A stretch of 64,000 nt of DNA from Pipra filicauda (Eukaryota; Chordata; Aves; Passeriformes; Pipridae). The notes under the pieces are model-generated. The model searched no databases. It saw only the letters and a list, made by a program, of their open reading frames with translations, and was not told where the DNA came from. The position numbers were made by a program, and so were the translations under genes. The stretch is taken from positions 1,178,001-1,242,000 of the forward strand of contig NW_024104295.1 in NCBI RefSeq assembly GCF_003945595.2. The letters run 5' to 3'. Shown one piece after another: positions 48,629-61,636 of the stretch (within the stretch, counting starts at the first letter, position 1; every line of letters starts with the position of its first letter).

Positions 48629-51600
48629 AGTATGCTATGACCCTTTTTTTGTGGGGGATGGATGTTTGGGCCATCAAGGCTAGTAATGGAAGAAGTGTTA
48701 AGACTGAAGTCCACCAGCCGTTTTTGGATGTGATCCTGAGGTAATGGATAGTCAGAGCTGAAGGCTGGGGGTACCTTCTTCGAAGGTTTTGTCACCTAGA
48801 CCGAAAAGTTTTCAGACTTAACGAAGACGCTCGAAGTTCCCTGCAGTATTATCTTTTCTTCAGAGCCATCTTTTCAGAAGGTAGCAACAGTGGAATAGAG
48901 AAAGATCTTCGTCTGGGGATGTTCATTCAAAAATAGAGAAACATTTAAAGTGATTTTAGAAAAATCACGTCATTTTGATTATGTAACAGAGTTTGCATAG
49001 CTCTTTCATCTATAATCTTATTTTGGCACAGTCGTGTTTTGGAAGGGGTCTTCACAACTTTATGGAAGATAATTTGAAGGAATTCAGTTTATTCTGAATT
49101 AAAATTTATTTGTTGCAACATGCATTTTTGTAGTTATTAGACTTGTTTAACATCCAACACCTTCAAACACATGCTGAATTCTGGTCAAACCAGTTGATGG
49201 TGTCCCTTTAAATTTGCTATTGCTGTGCTTTCATCAAGCTAAGTAGCACAATAGTCAGTGCCATGAAGAAGCTTAAAACATGCATATTTTATGAATGTTT
49301 CAGAGAACTGCCATACAAAAGGAGAAGTAGGCTATGTCTACAGCACTATCACTTCACCTATTGTAACCTTCTCAAGGGTTTTTTTTAGATAAAAGGAAAA
49401 CTGCAGCGTATGATCACTGCAGAGCAGGGTCAGAGATCATAAGAAGGGGGAGGAAAATAGCGACTCATGGTGTCTGAGGACACTTATGTCTTATCACCTT
49501 GGTGCATGCCATCTAATCATCAGACTATTCAGAGCTTTATTCAAAGGTTATTTTTGGAGTAATTCAGAACATATTAACTCCCAACACTAGTTGGTGGGTT
49601 TATTTTGGCTAAATGATATGAAATGTTGACTGGGTGTTTCCTGTTTTTTGTTAACTCTGAAGGCTTGTGAAAGCTGGGAATTACACAGGATTCATAAAAT
49701 ACAGATAGCATCCTTTACTCAGTTTCTATCAATCTCTATAAAAACAGCTTTTCCTTTTAATGAGAGCGAAGAGAAATGCTTGCTAGAATGAAATGCAGTA
49801 GTTACTTGCTTAAAAATAAACCAGCACAGTCTGCATCCTTTTAGTGTTTTGACTGCTGGAATATTTACAGGTTAGTTCAACTATAAAACACCATTGAGAA
49901 CAGTAGTTTAGATATAGCATTATGTAACTAAAACTAAGTGTGCAACACACCTTGTGTTTGTTAGGCCACACAGAAATATGTGGAGCTGTATTATTGCGTA
50001 TAAATATACAGGAACTGCAGCAGTTATTATTCATTGACAGAGGTGGCAGCCAGAGGTGGGGTGACCTCCATGCAAGACATAGATGGTGTGTGCAGGGTGG
50101 GTGTGCAGTGAAGCCAGCAGAGCTTGTTTCCGCTGTCAGGGCTGAGTTATGTCAGGATCTGTGCCTCTTGCTGTGCAGCTGGGAGGGTGAACGAGCACCC
50201 TGTGAGTCTGTAAGGCACGGTGCTTGACACACAGGATGCTTCTAACCTGTGAATAGCTGCAGGCTGCTGAGTACTCTTGACTCTACCATTTATTTCAGAT
50301 TTCTCATGAGGCAGCCTTTGAAGGACTGTTTACACAGGAAGTTTTAGAGGCACTGTTAAGGCAACTCTCCCTGGAGTTATTTTCCATTATTTACTCATGG
50401 GTTTTGTTTGTAAGCCATCTTTTCATGTTCCTGCTCCTGTCTGGCTAACCATTGAAACTGATGATCATACCATGTGTGATTATCAGACTGCTTCAGCTGT
50501 CTTTGCTCAAAGCAGCAAAAATATGTGAGTCCAAATGGCATCTGCTGGGCAGTTGTTTCTTTCTTCTGATCTCTGCTGCTTTCCTTCTCTTGATTTTGGT
50601 AACCCAAATCCTCTGTGCTCAGGCTTTAGCAGATCTCTGCCTCTTGGAAAACTCTTCTTTTCCCCTTCTCTTGATAAGATAGCTGTCAGGGGGACTAGGG
50701 AGAATTGCCCTGAGCAGCACACCTTCCTTGCAGCAGCTGTTGGGACAGAGCATGAGCTATACCTGAGTATGATGGGGTTCATCCAAACAGACTTCAGTAG
50801 AAAAACTCACGTTCTTTGTAAATGTCACTCTACTGACTTCAGACACTTCATATGCAGCCGAGTGCCTGACTTCCTACACAGGGCATACGAGGCTGTGCTC
50901 TGGATGTATGTGGTCTTGGGTCAGTTCACTGGCAGGGTGAGCTCAAGTTTGCCAGATTGACTACACATATAGTTTGCAGCCTGGATTGGGATTGAAGCAT
51001 GTTTTTTAGGGAAGTACGTAGTTATCTGAATCATGAAATCATCTTGCAAGTCCTCTAATGCTTTACCTCATTTTCAGTGTGCTGCTCAACTACAGCAGCA
51101 CATGAAACAAGGGTTACTCAGGGAGCAGGCACTGTCAGTGAGCACTGGGATTTGTCCCAAATCCAGGTCTAGCCTGTGTTCTGAATGAAGCAGAGTCGAC
51201 AGCTTTGGACTGTACAATTACAGACCATATCCTGTGATTCTCTTCCCTGTCTTGGTGTTTGCTGGGCCATCCTAAATTCCTCTCCTTGCTTCTGATGTCA
51301 GATAAAGTAGTCCTATAAGGGTCACAGAAATATGAATTTCAGGACCATGGGTGGAGGTAGAAGATGTGATCAGACTAGTTATCCCAGAAAGCCTATTGCT
51401 ATGTGAAAAACTAAATGAAAAGAAGGCTGGGTGATTTAGTTGGAAATGGCACTAGGATAGAGCTGGATTTGTAAAATAGAACAGTCATGTAGATCAGAGC
51501 AAGTAGATGTGTAATATTTATAGTACATGGCTTCAGAAAATGGTAGGAAAAGGAGGCAGTGCCGGGCATTCAGAAATGCAGCTCATTAACATGACTGTGA

Positions 51601-54600
51601 AAGGACAGTTCAGGGAACCTGCAATGGAGAGGCACGTGTGTCTCACCAGGGCTGGAGTGTTCCCAGGAGTGTCACAGGACAGTGATCAGGAATGACCCTC
51701 ACCCACTGGCATGGTGTGTGCATCTTGGAGAACTGTCTGGGAAAAGTCAGAAAATGAAGGGAACCACAAGAGGGGAGTGAGGCTGCAGTTGGCTGTCCCC
51801 AGGAGCAACCTTTCTGATTGATGTCCCCCATAGGAAAGAACTGACAGAGCAAGTGGGCTCTTGGGAGCCATGGTACAGGGTAGGACTGGGGCTGAAAACA
51901 CGCGGTGAATTGTTGCTTCTTCCTGTTGGTCAGAAGCTGCGGCAGAGCCGGTCAGAACCTGGAGCAGACAGTTCACAGTTTGTGCTGTAGTCCTTTGAAA
52001 TACAACCTGTTAGGTTTATATCGTGTTTGAGACAGACTTGTGTCTTCTGAGAGTGAAACATGAGCAAGGATTCTAAGAATGGGAAGATGATTTTCTTTAG
52101 TCTAGAAGTGGGGGCATAGAGACCAACCATTACTCATCTTTCCATGGTCCTCACTTAACGCTGTCCAGAAGTAAAGAGCAATGGGTAGACCTGGATCTCT
52201 CACTGCAGCCTCTGCTTCCCTGAATTACTTTGGGAAAAGGCGGTTTGGCTGTCCTCTGGAGAGAAAGTTGTATTTCTTTTTCCTACAGCAAGCAAACCCC
52301 AGGATCACTGGAAAGCAATGTCATTTCCCAGTTTCACTGAACACTTGAATATTCGTACCAGTGAAACTTAAAAAAATCTCTCCTTTTTAAAATTTTGTTA
52401 CTACTGTTATTGGAGTTGTAAACACTGACCATCTTTCAAGCCAGTCTTCACTGCCACAAACTGCTCAAATGGCAGGAGGTGAACCCCAGCATCATTGTGA
52501 TGCATTGAATAGGTAATACTGGATTTCATTTTTATGTTGAATAACAGGATGTGTAACAGCTTTAATGGGAATGAATAGACAATGGTGACAGAAATGATCC
52601 TAGGGCAGATTGAAATTATTCTCATATGGTCTGGGGAAGATTTGTGGTAATATATGAATATGCAATTGGTCTGTTGAGTGAAGGAAAAAAGAAAAATAAA
52701 AGAAGGAAACTACCACTTCCAGAGTAGCCTTAGCCTAGGGGTGTAAAGGAGTGATGAAATAGGAAAGGAGTAAGCAACAAACAGCAAAGATGCTATACAA
52801 CCAAGTTATCCACTAAAGCAAAAAGAAAACATAATTAGAATGCTATAAACTATTTTTCTTCAGAAATCTCTGTAGTCTCTTCATATTGATATTTATTTAA
52901 AGCTTGATTCAAAAGGAATTTTTCTTCTATCTTTGACTGTATTTGACTTAAATTCTTTATTATACAACTTTGGTATTTTTATTTTGTTCTTTTATTTCAT
53001 GTATACTAGTTAGAACTGAAAAAAATGAAAAACCTGCAGGTTGGTTGTAGAAATTGACTTCATAAAGATGTTTATTTCAGAGACATTTACATCTTGGTTT
53101 ACCTTAGTTCTTCTCCAAAATATAATATTCCAAATTCAAGCCATCTCTTCTGGTTTTTTTGGAATGTATTTGTTTCATATGTTCTGTACCCTTATTTATC
53201 TTACATACATCTAGCTATTAGGCATTCGTCATTTGTTTTTCATTGTTTGCACCATTATTTTTGTTGGTAAACTGCTTGGCTGTTTATATGTGGGAGTTCG
53301 GATAATGGAAGATTCATTGAAACTTTTAATAATTCCAAAGTATTATGTGAAAATTATAATGAAAAGATATCAGAATGTACATTTAATTGTTTAAAACCAT
53401 TCTTATGAATGATAAAGATAATGCGTATTTAGAATGATAGCTATTTATATGGGTAGATAGTTAAAGAAACCATGATTTCTTATTTATGAAAGCAATACAA
53501 TGATCCTAATATAAGCACTTCATTAGTTTCTAGATAAGCGTGGTTTGGAACTGAACAAGTGCAAATGAAGAAGTTATATAAAATTAAAATCCTTTTAAGG
53601 ATAGTCACTTTGAGCGAAATATCAGCACTGCGTGCTTTCAGTCCACAGCCACTGAGAAATGAATGACAAAAAAAAATCCTTAATTTATCTGAAAGTGTGA
53701 ATACATATCTGCTAATTAAAAATCTTATTAGTGTTATTAGAATTTTCCAATACACCAAAAAACAATTCTTAAATTCAAAGAGAAGGCTAAGCACAAAATG
53801 CAAATGCATGCCCATACCTTCACTGGAAGGAGTAGCAGCACACAAATCAAAGACATTTTATTCTGTCAGTAAGGATAATGGCAAAACCCAATAGTGGTTT
53901 AGTCAACCTTAAGCTTGATTTTATTTTTTTAAATTAAAAAAATTACCTTAATGAATTGACACTTCAATTCTTGCTACTTATATGTTTCTCTTCTGACACT
54001 GAAACTCTTCCTTAGCGAAGGTATCTATAAAACTCTGGAGACTTACTAAGAGGAAAAAGAAAATAGATGTTGTCTTTGTCCTAGACTCTGACTGCTATTT
54101 CTCCTAGAAATCTTTTCACACCATTGTTGCACTGCTTTGGGAACAGCAAAGACATGTTCCTCGTATGTGGGGAAAAGAATAGAGGGTTCTTGCTGTGTGC
54201 TTCCTTTTAAACATAGCAATTCAGAATGTCTTGAATTGAATCCGTCAGGAAAATAAGACTAGAAAGTACTTTCTTTTTTTTTCATAAACATTTCTCTGTA
54301 GTCCATTCTCATACCTGTAAAGTTGCATCTGCAGCCTTGGTAAGATTGAAGACAGTCTGATTAACAATGTCTGTCTCAACAAGGTGCAGCAGTGCCCCAG
54401 CTGTGAGGAAATTTCCAGTGATTCTCAAATTGAAATGCTGCAGGTCAAGGCTGCCCAGCTTGCTGTCAAGGCTGCAAAGGTGGCAGATGATGGATCAAAT
54501 GCTGTTGGTTTTTTTGTCTGGGAGTAGGTTGGTGGTGCTTACTAAACTGTTTAGGTGGCTTTGTATTATCTTTGGACATTTGGATTTTAGGGCAGATGCA

Positions 54601-54942
54601 GATAAGTGACTTCCCTGGTTGGGAAAGGTTCATGAAGAAACAATTATGGCGACTATTAATGTTTTCTTTTAGGAGGGAAGGATACAGTATCTGATGCTGG
54701 GCACTGGATAAATTTTGCTCAGGAAGCTAGTTTTTGCTGATGATAATCAAGTTAATTAATGATCGATAAGCAGTTAGGATTATATAATGGTCCTTGCTTA
54801 GTTGTTACTTTGAACAGGAAATGGTTGGAAATGATATTATAATCCCCTTGCTCAGAAAGCATGAAGTTTTGGGCAATTCTCCCCCTTTTCAGGACAGCGT
54901 CAATCAGTAGGAGCCCATTTTCTTCTTTCTGCTGTTGGGTAT
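48629..54942. other. Noncoding intron-like sequence
   Basis: No gene or classified repeat was recognised. Frames of up to 141 codons (50535-50960, +) overlap comparable frames on other strands and phases in the same moderately GC-richer patch (about 50040-51900), the usual sign of chance open frames. Confidence 0.5.
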
Positions 54943-55519
54943 TGTCGTGGTTTAACCCCAGAGAGAAGTCAAGCCCCAGGCACCACTCCCTCACTCCCCC
55001 ACCAGCAGGGGCAGGGAGAGAATTGGAAGGGTAAAAGCTGGAAAACTCATAGGTTGAGATAAAGACAGTTTAATAGGGAAAGGAAAAGCTGTGCACACAA
55101 GCAAAGCAAAATGAAGAATTGATTCACCACTTCCCATGGGCAGGCAGATGTTCAGCTTTCTCCAGCAGAGCAGGGCCCCATCATGCATAGCAGTGACTTG
55201 GGAAGACAAACATTATCACTCCAAACACCCCCCACTTCCTCTTATATACTTCCCCTTATATACTGAGTATGATGTCGTGTGTGGTCTGGAATATCCCTTT
55301 GGTCATTTGAGATCACCTGTCCTGGCTGTGACCCCTCCCACAGACCCCCTCCCTCCTCACCAGTGTGGCAGTACGAGAAGCAGAAAAGGCCTTGGCTCTG
55401 TGTAAGCCCTGCTCAACAATAACAAAGACATCTCTATATTGTCAGCCGTGTGTTCAGCACAAATCAAAACATAGCCCTGTACTAGCCACTGCAAAGGAAG
55501 TTAGCTCTATGCCAGCACA
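54943..55519 (-). mobile_element. Solo endogenous-retrovirus LTR, full-length
   Basis: The element runs from TGTCGTGGTTTAACCCCAG (54943) to ATGCCAGCACA (55519), so both TG and CA termini are intact over 577 bases. Shared landmarks with the older copy at 12932-13442 are GGTTGAGATAAAGACAGTTT, the inverted TATA region TTATATACTGAGTATGATG, and GGAATATCCCTTTGGTCA; AGAAGCAGAAAAGGCCTTGG follows. The LTR reads on the minus strand, with U3 at the higher coordinates. An unusual detail is a duplicated inverted TATA segment, CTTATATACTTCC followed by CCTTATATACTGAG, at about 55239-55267. No coding remnants of a provirus flank it. No clear target duplication was found. Confidence 0.92.
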
Positions 55520-58500
55520 TGTAGTTGCAGAGACTATTAGTGTGCTAATGTAATGACTTTTATCTCTTATACTTGACTGAAATAGTGGTGCTGGGCACAA
55601 GAGACGTGCTCTTGATTAGCTGTAGTGAGATTAACCAATCTGCAGCTCTGGCAGTGCTTGTAGAAACGTGGAAGCTGTGGTGGAGATAAACAATTCTGAG
55701 AAAAAGAATGTTTTTTTCCTGATGATTTCTATTTTTAATTGGTAAAGTGTCAAATATATTGGAAACTCCCACATTTCTATAGTCACTTCTCTATCCAGGT
55801 CACACAGTCAAAGTTGTGATTGCAGAAATGTATACAAGCTCAGTAGTAGAAAAGTGCTGAAAATGAGTCCTTTCTAATGGTGTTCAGTCCTACCCTGGGA
55901 TAAAGAGAGTCAGATCTTGGCAAATTTGTGGGCACACTTCGATCCCCCAATGCTGCTAAACAGGAGTCTGCCTGGAAGCGTTTTGGAGGCCAGCCATCCA
56001 GGTTAAATTGGGATAGTCTCGTAGCTCAGTGGGTAATGAGGACAGAACCTAGGCTCTGTGAGTGACAGGAGCGGGGGTTAACTGTGTTACTGTTGGATGT
56101 ATCTCTGTTGTAGTTTTAGCCTGGATTCTCATTGAAAAGGTGCATTCGCTGTTGCGTCGTGTGACTGTCAGGTCATCTCACACAGAAAATTTTGAGCCAT
56201 TTGCCAGTATGACCGTGAAGTCACAAATATGCTCTGGTCCTGTGTGCTTTGTGAAGAGAAAGGAGTGGAGGAGAAGGAAAGCTCTCCATGAGGTGAAATA
56301 CATGGGGTGACTTCATCTGTTTCAAAAAGGAGTGCAGGAGATGCTGTCACTGCCCCAGCCACGTGAGATGCTTTAAGTAGAACTTACAGTGAAAGATGAG
56401 GTACATCTGTTAGGAAATCAGACTTCCTTCGTTGTATTGCCTATAGAATTTTTTTTAGATGGTAACAATGGCATCCAGGGTATCAAGAGAGATGTTAAAT
56501 CCTATTGTCACCTGTCCTTTATATGGTATAAGGTCTAAAAGCATGGGCTTTATATACTGTCAATACTATAAAGGACTACACAGCCTGGGCAGGCATTTTT
56601 CAGAAAACTAGTTTCTAACAAAATTTAAGGGACAGAGCTTTGTGCCAACCCAGGGGCTTTCTGAATTCTTGCCTACTAACCACAAAGGGTATCTCTGCAG
56701 ATTGCTTTGATGGGGCTCTTTTCCTCTGTGGCCTTTTGATGATTTGCTATTCCTATAGCACACAAATGGGTAGTAAAGTGTTGCACAAAGCAGCATTTCA
56801 CTTGTCAGCTGCACCCCTGCTGTTGATGCTTCCCACTAGGGAGCCATTGAGTTAAATGGTGCATAGTCAGCTGGATGTATTTTTCTTCTCTCCCGTGCAA
56901 TGACTTCACCTCATTACCTCCCAGGTGAAACTGGATCTGTCTGCATCAGCAACCTGCTTCTGATTTCAAAGAATGAGTTAGAATTTATGACTGTTGACTG
57001 TGGAAGGCAGGGACATTAGAGCACTAGACTGTTTTAAATCTATTAGATCAACTTTCTGTTGCAATCACTGCTTCTGGAATTAATTATTGGGTTTTCTTGG
57101 TCAGTTTTGTTTTCAAATACTGCAGTAGAAAGTTGAAAAACATAGAAAAGGAGAGGAGGGCAAGACTACAGAAGAAAATTTAAACTCTTCCCTGTGACTC
57201 CTGAGAAATGGCATAGTAATCTTAGATGTAATATTCAAATAGTGCTTGCAGCTCTCTATTTATCAGTTTAAAGAGTGTATAGCTAAATATTGAAGTATGC
57301 AGAACATAAAAATGCATTAGTAAAAGAAGGGGGAATCATACAGATTTGTTTGCTTCTCTGCTCTAACAGCTCAGGTAACACAGCCTGAACACTTTTAATT
57401 GTCTTTGTCAGATACGTTTGAAAATTCATCAAATCTGTTACTATATAACAGTTATTTAAAAAGATGTAAATCCTTTCATTTCTATGGAGAGGAGCAGAGA
57501 CAAATAATTACAAGTGTAAGCTAGGATCAAGAGTATCTGCAATTAAAATCATGTGCTCTCCCAGGGTGTTTGCAGCTCCAGAGGGCCTGAATCCAGGCTG
57601 CCCAGTGAGAGGTTCCTTGGCATTCATCTCCTGGTAGGCTGACAGCACTTAAGAAGAAATCATCTTTGTTCAATCAACATAACCTATTTAATGCAGAGGC
57701 AACAACTAAAACAAAAAATCACAAGCTCAGATTGTTCCTTTACTCTAAAACCCAGTGTAGAGACTGGAGAAGTTGGATCACATGGAGTAATTTCATGTAT
57801 ATTTAAGGCACCTGCAGGCAAAGAATGAGTGGAGTGAAAAAACACCCTCAAATTCTGTCCCCAAGTGCAGTTTCATACTTCTTCATGTGGTGCTATTTGC
57901 AGTGCTGTTTCTTACAGACCCCGGGTGGGAGAAGCACTTCCCGCTGAACCCTTGGGAGCGCATAATGTGATGCTGCCCTAGCAGGCTGCATGCCTTGTTT
58001 CTAGTCCTCTTGGAGGTTACCAGCTCTCCATTAGCAACTGCCCTGGTAACACAAAAGGTACTGTAAATGTGGTAATACAGATCTCTTGAGAGGAAGTGCC
58101 TGGGGAATTGGACAGAAGTTGTACGGGTTGTAGGGAGCTGGTTCATCTTGCCTGAGGATGCCCTTCTTCTCCAGCCAGTATAAAGGTGCTTCTGAGTTGA
58201 TGCCCTTTTTAGATTGAGTAGTTGCTCTGACAAATGGTTCACATAAACCTCTGCTTGATGACTGCTTAATTCTTAAACATTTTATGTGTCCTGTATAATG
58301 GGGAACAACAGTGTGATTGGGTTTGTCTTTCATTCATTAATCATATCAAACTGATCTAACAAAAGAATTGAAAAGAAGGGAAAAGTCAGAAGCAGAAAAA
58401 GACTGAAGGAAATTAAAAAGGGGAGAAAGAAAAAAAAAAAGATCAGCAGAGCGATTCCTGCAGGTGCAGCTCAGCTCAGAACTGTATGAATGCCTCTTCC

Positions 58501-60318
58501 TGAAAGGCAGGCAGACGGGGAGGATGGAGTACTAGGTATAAAAGCCCAGGAAGGCCATATCCCAGAGCTCAGAAATTCTGACACCCAACTGCTCCTGCTG
58601 TCCTGCTGCCTCATCCTTGCCTGCTTCTCCAGGCTGTGAGTTCTTTGGGCAGAGATCATGTGCCTCTGCCATCCAGTGCTCTCGTGAGTGCTATAAAATA
58701 TTTCAGTGCCCTAATGAAATGTGTGAAAGCTGAGAGGGCACCTTGAACAGGAGGTAAGTGTGTGATAAAAAAAATGTAATGGGGTGTTTTAGTGTGAGGA
58801 AATGGGAAGTACATTTTACACTTCAACTATACCCTACTAGTGTCACTTAATAAATTACTTAGAGTGCTACCATGAAACAAGGAAGCAGCAAGGAAGTGTG
58901 AATGGATTACTAGCCTGATACACAAAGGGTGCATCTGAGAGGTGAGATGCTTTTTCTAAAGCACATTCAGAGACTTAAACTAAAATGCCCAGAGATCAGT
59001 ATCTTGTACTGTTCTGTTGAATCTGTGACAAACTACTTCCAGAACAGTTCTGAGTGCTAGAGCAGTCTCTAGGGGAAGGGGGGTGCAAGTTTGTGTCCTT
59101 CAACACAAGGGAAAGACCTGGACCTGTGATGCCTCGTGTACCGTGATAGGTGCAGGTTCTCCTGGTTTTTCAGTGCCCAGTTCTGGGAGACAACCAGTTC
59201 TGCAGCCCTTACTGAACCCATGTTTTAATCATACAAAATTTAAGCTCTCCGTCTACTCACCAGTATTTTTTCATGGGAGTGAATTCAGACAGTTAAATAA
59301 TTTAAATATGACCCAGACAGTTCTTATTTTGTGAATAATAGTTGAAAAGTATTTGCTTATCCCTGGCCCGTGGTAGTGCTAGAGCTTTCCTTCAGCCTAT
59401 ATCTCATCGCTATAAGTTAGCAAAATCGGAATGACCCCGATTTTTCAGTGGAGGCACTAGTTCTACTCTCCTCAGTTGGTAGTATTTAATTATTTGTGAT
59501 ATATCCATCACATGACGTAGGTGCATTAGGGAAAAAATGGTGTCACATCTGCATCACTGCCAATCAGCAGTCACAGGCAGATCTGGTGCACATCTGTGGG
59601 ATAGGGCATGAAGCAGCTGAGTATGACAAGGGGTATGGGAAGGGTCCTCAGTTTGATCTGCTGGTTAAGATGACTGCAAGAAATGTGCGTGGATAGCTGG
59701 AGATAGTCCCTTCCTTTTGGAGAAGGATGGCCGTGGTCCATGTGTAATCAACAGAGACCCCAGGCTGGCAGGTGGGGTGTGAGGGCACCTGAAACGTCCA
59801 TCAGGCAGGTGGGAAGGGGGAGCACAGTGGAGGTCAGGAGCATCTATGGTGTTGGCTTCCCATGTACAGGCTTAACTCCTCTTTGAAACTCAATGTTTTT
59901 CCTCTTGCTGTTGTTGAAACAAATAATACTCCTCTCTCCCAGGCCAGGATTCTGTCTGGTTAAAGTGGGGAGGAGAGTGGACCATAGCCTTTGCCACTGG
60001 GTGGGACTGATGCTTTCAGACCGCTTACTACCTCCTTGTGATCCACATTAAATAGGGCAGAAAGTAATATTGTGCTGTGCTAGATATTTTTGGCAGAAAA
60101 ATTGTGATTTGCTAATGGCCTTTCCCCCGTTAAATGCCATACAGCTACATTCTTGTAATTAATATTTAATCAGACACTAATAGTACTTGCAGAATTCAGA
60201 TGTGCTGGTGAGACCTTGCTGCATCTCAGAGCTTTGGACTGTGTTGCTGCTTAGAGAACAGTTGTGGCTGTATTTTGAAATGATACATTGACAGATAACT
60301 CTGCTGGCATCTCTGCAG
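55520..60318. other. Noncoding intron-like sequence
   Basis: No gene was recognised. It includes a purine-rich tract at 58366-58443. A tRNA A-box-like string near 56021-56035 was examined and rejected. Confidence 0.5.
58366..58443. repeat. Purine-rich low-complexity tract
   Basis: About 78 bases are nearly all A or G, ending in a run of A around 58430-58440. Only a handful of pyrimidines interrupt it. Such asymmetric tracts can adopt triplex structures; no function is implied. Confidence 0.75.
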
Positions 60319-60348
60319 TCAATGTAGAGGAAATATATTATAACATAG
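60319..60348 (+). other. Candidate 30-bp micro-exon, unidentified
   Basis: The stretch lies between CATCTCTGCAG (acceptor, ending 60318) and ATAG|GTAAAT (a strong donor at 60349). Read in the frame NVEEIYYNI, both boundaries are phase 1. That phase matches the candidate exon at 60588-60808, and joining the two creates an Asp codon at the junction. Without splicing the frame continues to a TGA at 60486-60488. Very short exons are easy to find by chance, so this stands or falls with the downstream exon. Confidence 0.2.
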
Positions 60349-60587
60349 GTAAATATGACTGCAAGTTGTTTTGCTCTATGAAAGTTTACAACATTGAAAG
60401 CAAAATAAGACCTTTGGAGGCCACAGTTTCTTCAGAAGACTGGACAGTATATTTAGAAAAATATAATGATTATTTGGAGTGGAACTGACACTTACTGTTT
60501 CTTTTGAAAATTTTACCTGCAAAATTGAAGATTAATAAAAATTACAGTAAGATTTTCTCTTTCTTTCCTCTTCTTTCTGACCATCAG

Positions 60588-60808
60588 ATCTCTTAACTGT
60601 GCTGTCAGGTGTTGTGGCTTTATCTCTTGTGTTCCTGAGAATAAAACTTTGGACTGCACGGCTAAACAGGAAACCTCAAAGCCAAGCCATGATTAAAATA
60701 CTTGGTGAAATTAAATTGAAAGCTACGTATGTACAATTAAGAATAATAATGGGCAAGATCAGTCTTCCTGGTGAAGAGAGTGTTGACATACCAGATACTG
60801 CCTTTCAG
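60588..60808 (+). other. Candidate exon with possible membrane segment, unidentified
   Basis: An excellent acceptor precedes it: a pyrimidine tract from about 60552 to 60578 and then CCATCAG ending at 60587. After two bases that complete a codon, 73 codons are open up to TTTCAG|GTTTGA, a modest donor; an alternative donor is CTAC|GTATGT near 60725. The peptide begins with about 18 hydrophobic residues (LLTVLSGVVALSLVFLRI), consistent with a transmembrane helix, followed by a basic segment (KLWTARLNRK), as seen on the cytosolic side of single-pass proteins. It ends EESVDIPDTAFQ. I do not recognise the family. It does not match the GPR158 membrane region. It could be an alternative exon, a nested gene or a chance frame. 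Confidence 0.28.
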
Positions 60809-61379
60809 GTTTGAACGAAAATGGTTATAAAGTTTTTCTTCAGTTATCATTCAACCCAATGTTAATTACACTGTCGGGTTTCCCCAGTGACATGTTTGTT
60901 GAGCTGTATGTAAGTGACAAGATGATTATGTCTAAATGATTGGTAAATGTGTTGGCTTTGATGTCTTAAATATTTGTATAGGTGATTCTTCCAAAAGCTG
61001 AGGAATGCTTGACATCTCCACAGATAACAGGATTACGGCTTTGTTACGCACCTTATTTTAGGGCTGTATTTTAGTTGTCTTGCTCATTTTGGTAGTTTCT
61101 TACACCAATAAAGCAACCATGAGAATCCAAGGGGCTCTTTCAGTGTAAAAAGCAAACCAGAATAGAGAAGGTGACAGAATCTCCCATGCAAAGAAGGTAT
61201 TTCTGTTGTAGACTCAGCTATGAGTTACTGCTGTGTAAAAATTGGCTAATTTACTGAAAGAGAAAAGGGGTGTCTGCGATGTCAGAAGTTCTGCCAGTGG
61301 AACTGCTTTTTTGAGACACAGGCTTTTTGCAACCTAATAGCTACTTTGGTTGTCTAATAAAATGTGAATCAGTTAGGCA
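60809..61379. other. Noncoding sequence
   Basis: No further exon of the 60.3-60.8 kb candidate could be identified, and no repeat was recognised before the CR1 copy. Confidence 0.5.
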
Positions 61380-61636
61380 TGGGACAAGAAGCAACAGGCA
61401 GAAACTGGTGCACAGAAAGTTCCACCTGAATATGAGGAAGAACTTTACTGTGCAGTGACCATGCACTGGAACAGGTTGCCCAGAGAGGTTGTGGAGTCTC
61501 CCTCACTGGAGAGATTCAAGAACTGTCTGGTCACAGCCCCAAGTAGGGTGCTCTAGGGGACCCTGCTTGAGCAGGGAAGTTGGGCCAGACAACTTACAGT
61601 GGTTCCTTCCAACCTTAACTGTTCTGTGATTCTGTT
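61380..61636 (+). mobile_element. CR1 LINE fragment E (3' end)
   Basis: The match starts at GGGACAAGAAGCAACAGGCA, continues through GTTCCACCTGAATATGAGGA, CTGGAACAGGTTGCCCAGAG and AGGTTGTGGAGTCTCCCTCA, and ends with TTCCTTCCAACCTTAACTGT plus a TCTGTGATTCTGTTCTGA tail. It holds the last ORF2 codons and the 3' untranslated region, 5'-truncated. It is less decayed than the copies at 7-8 kb. Confidence 0.95.

Noticed and set aside
53790..53850. Sequence reading Cys-Met-Pro-Ile as a possible next GPR158 exon
   Set aside because: Only four residues agree; the following residues (Pro-Ser-Leu-Glu-Gly) do not fit and there is no acceptor in front.
56008..56080. tRNA-like string (GTAGCTCAGTGGGTA) resembling an A box
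   Set aside because: No B box (GGTTCGA-type) at the right distance and no cloverleaf pairing; not a tRNA or tRNA-derived SINE on this evidence.
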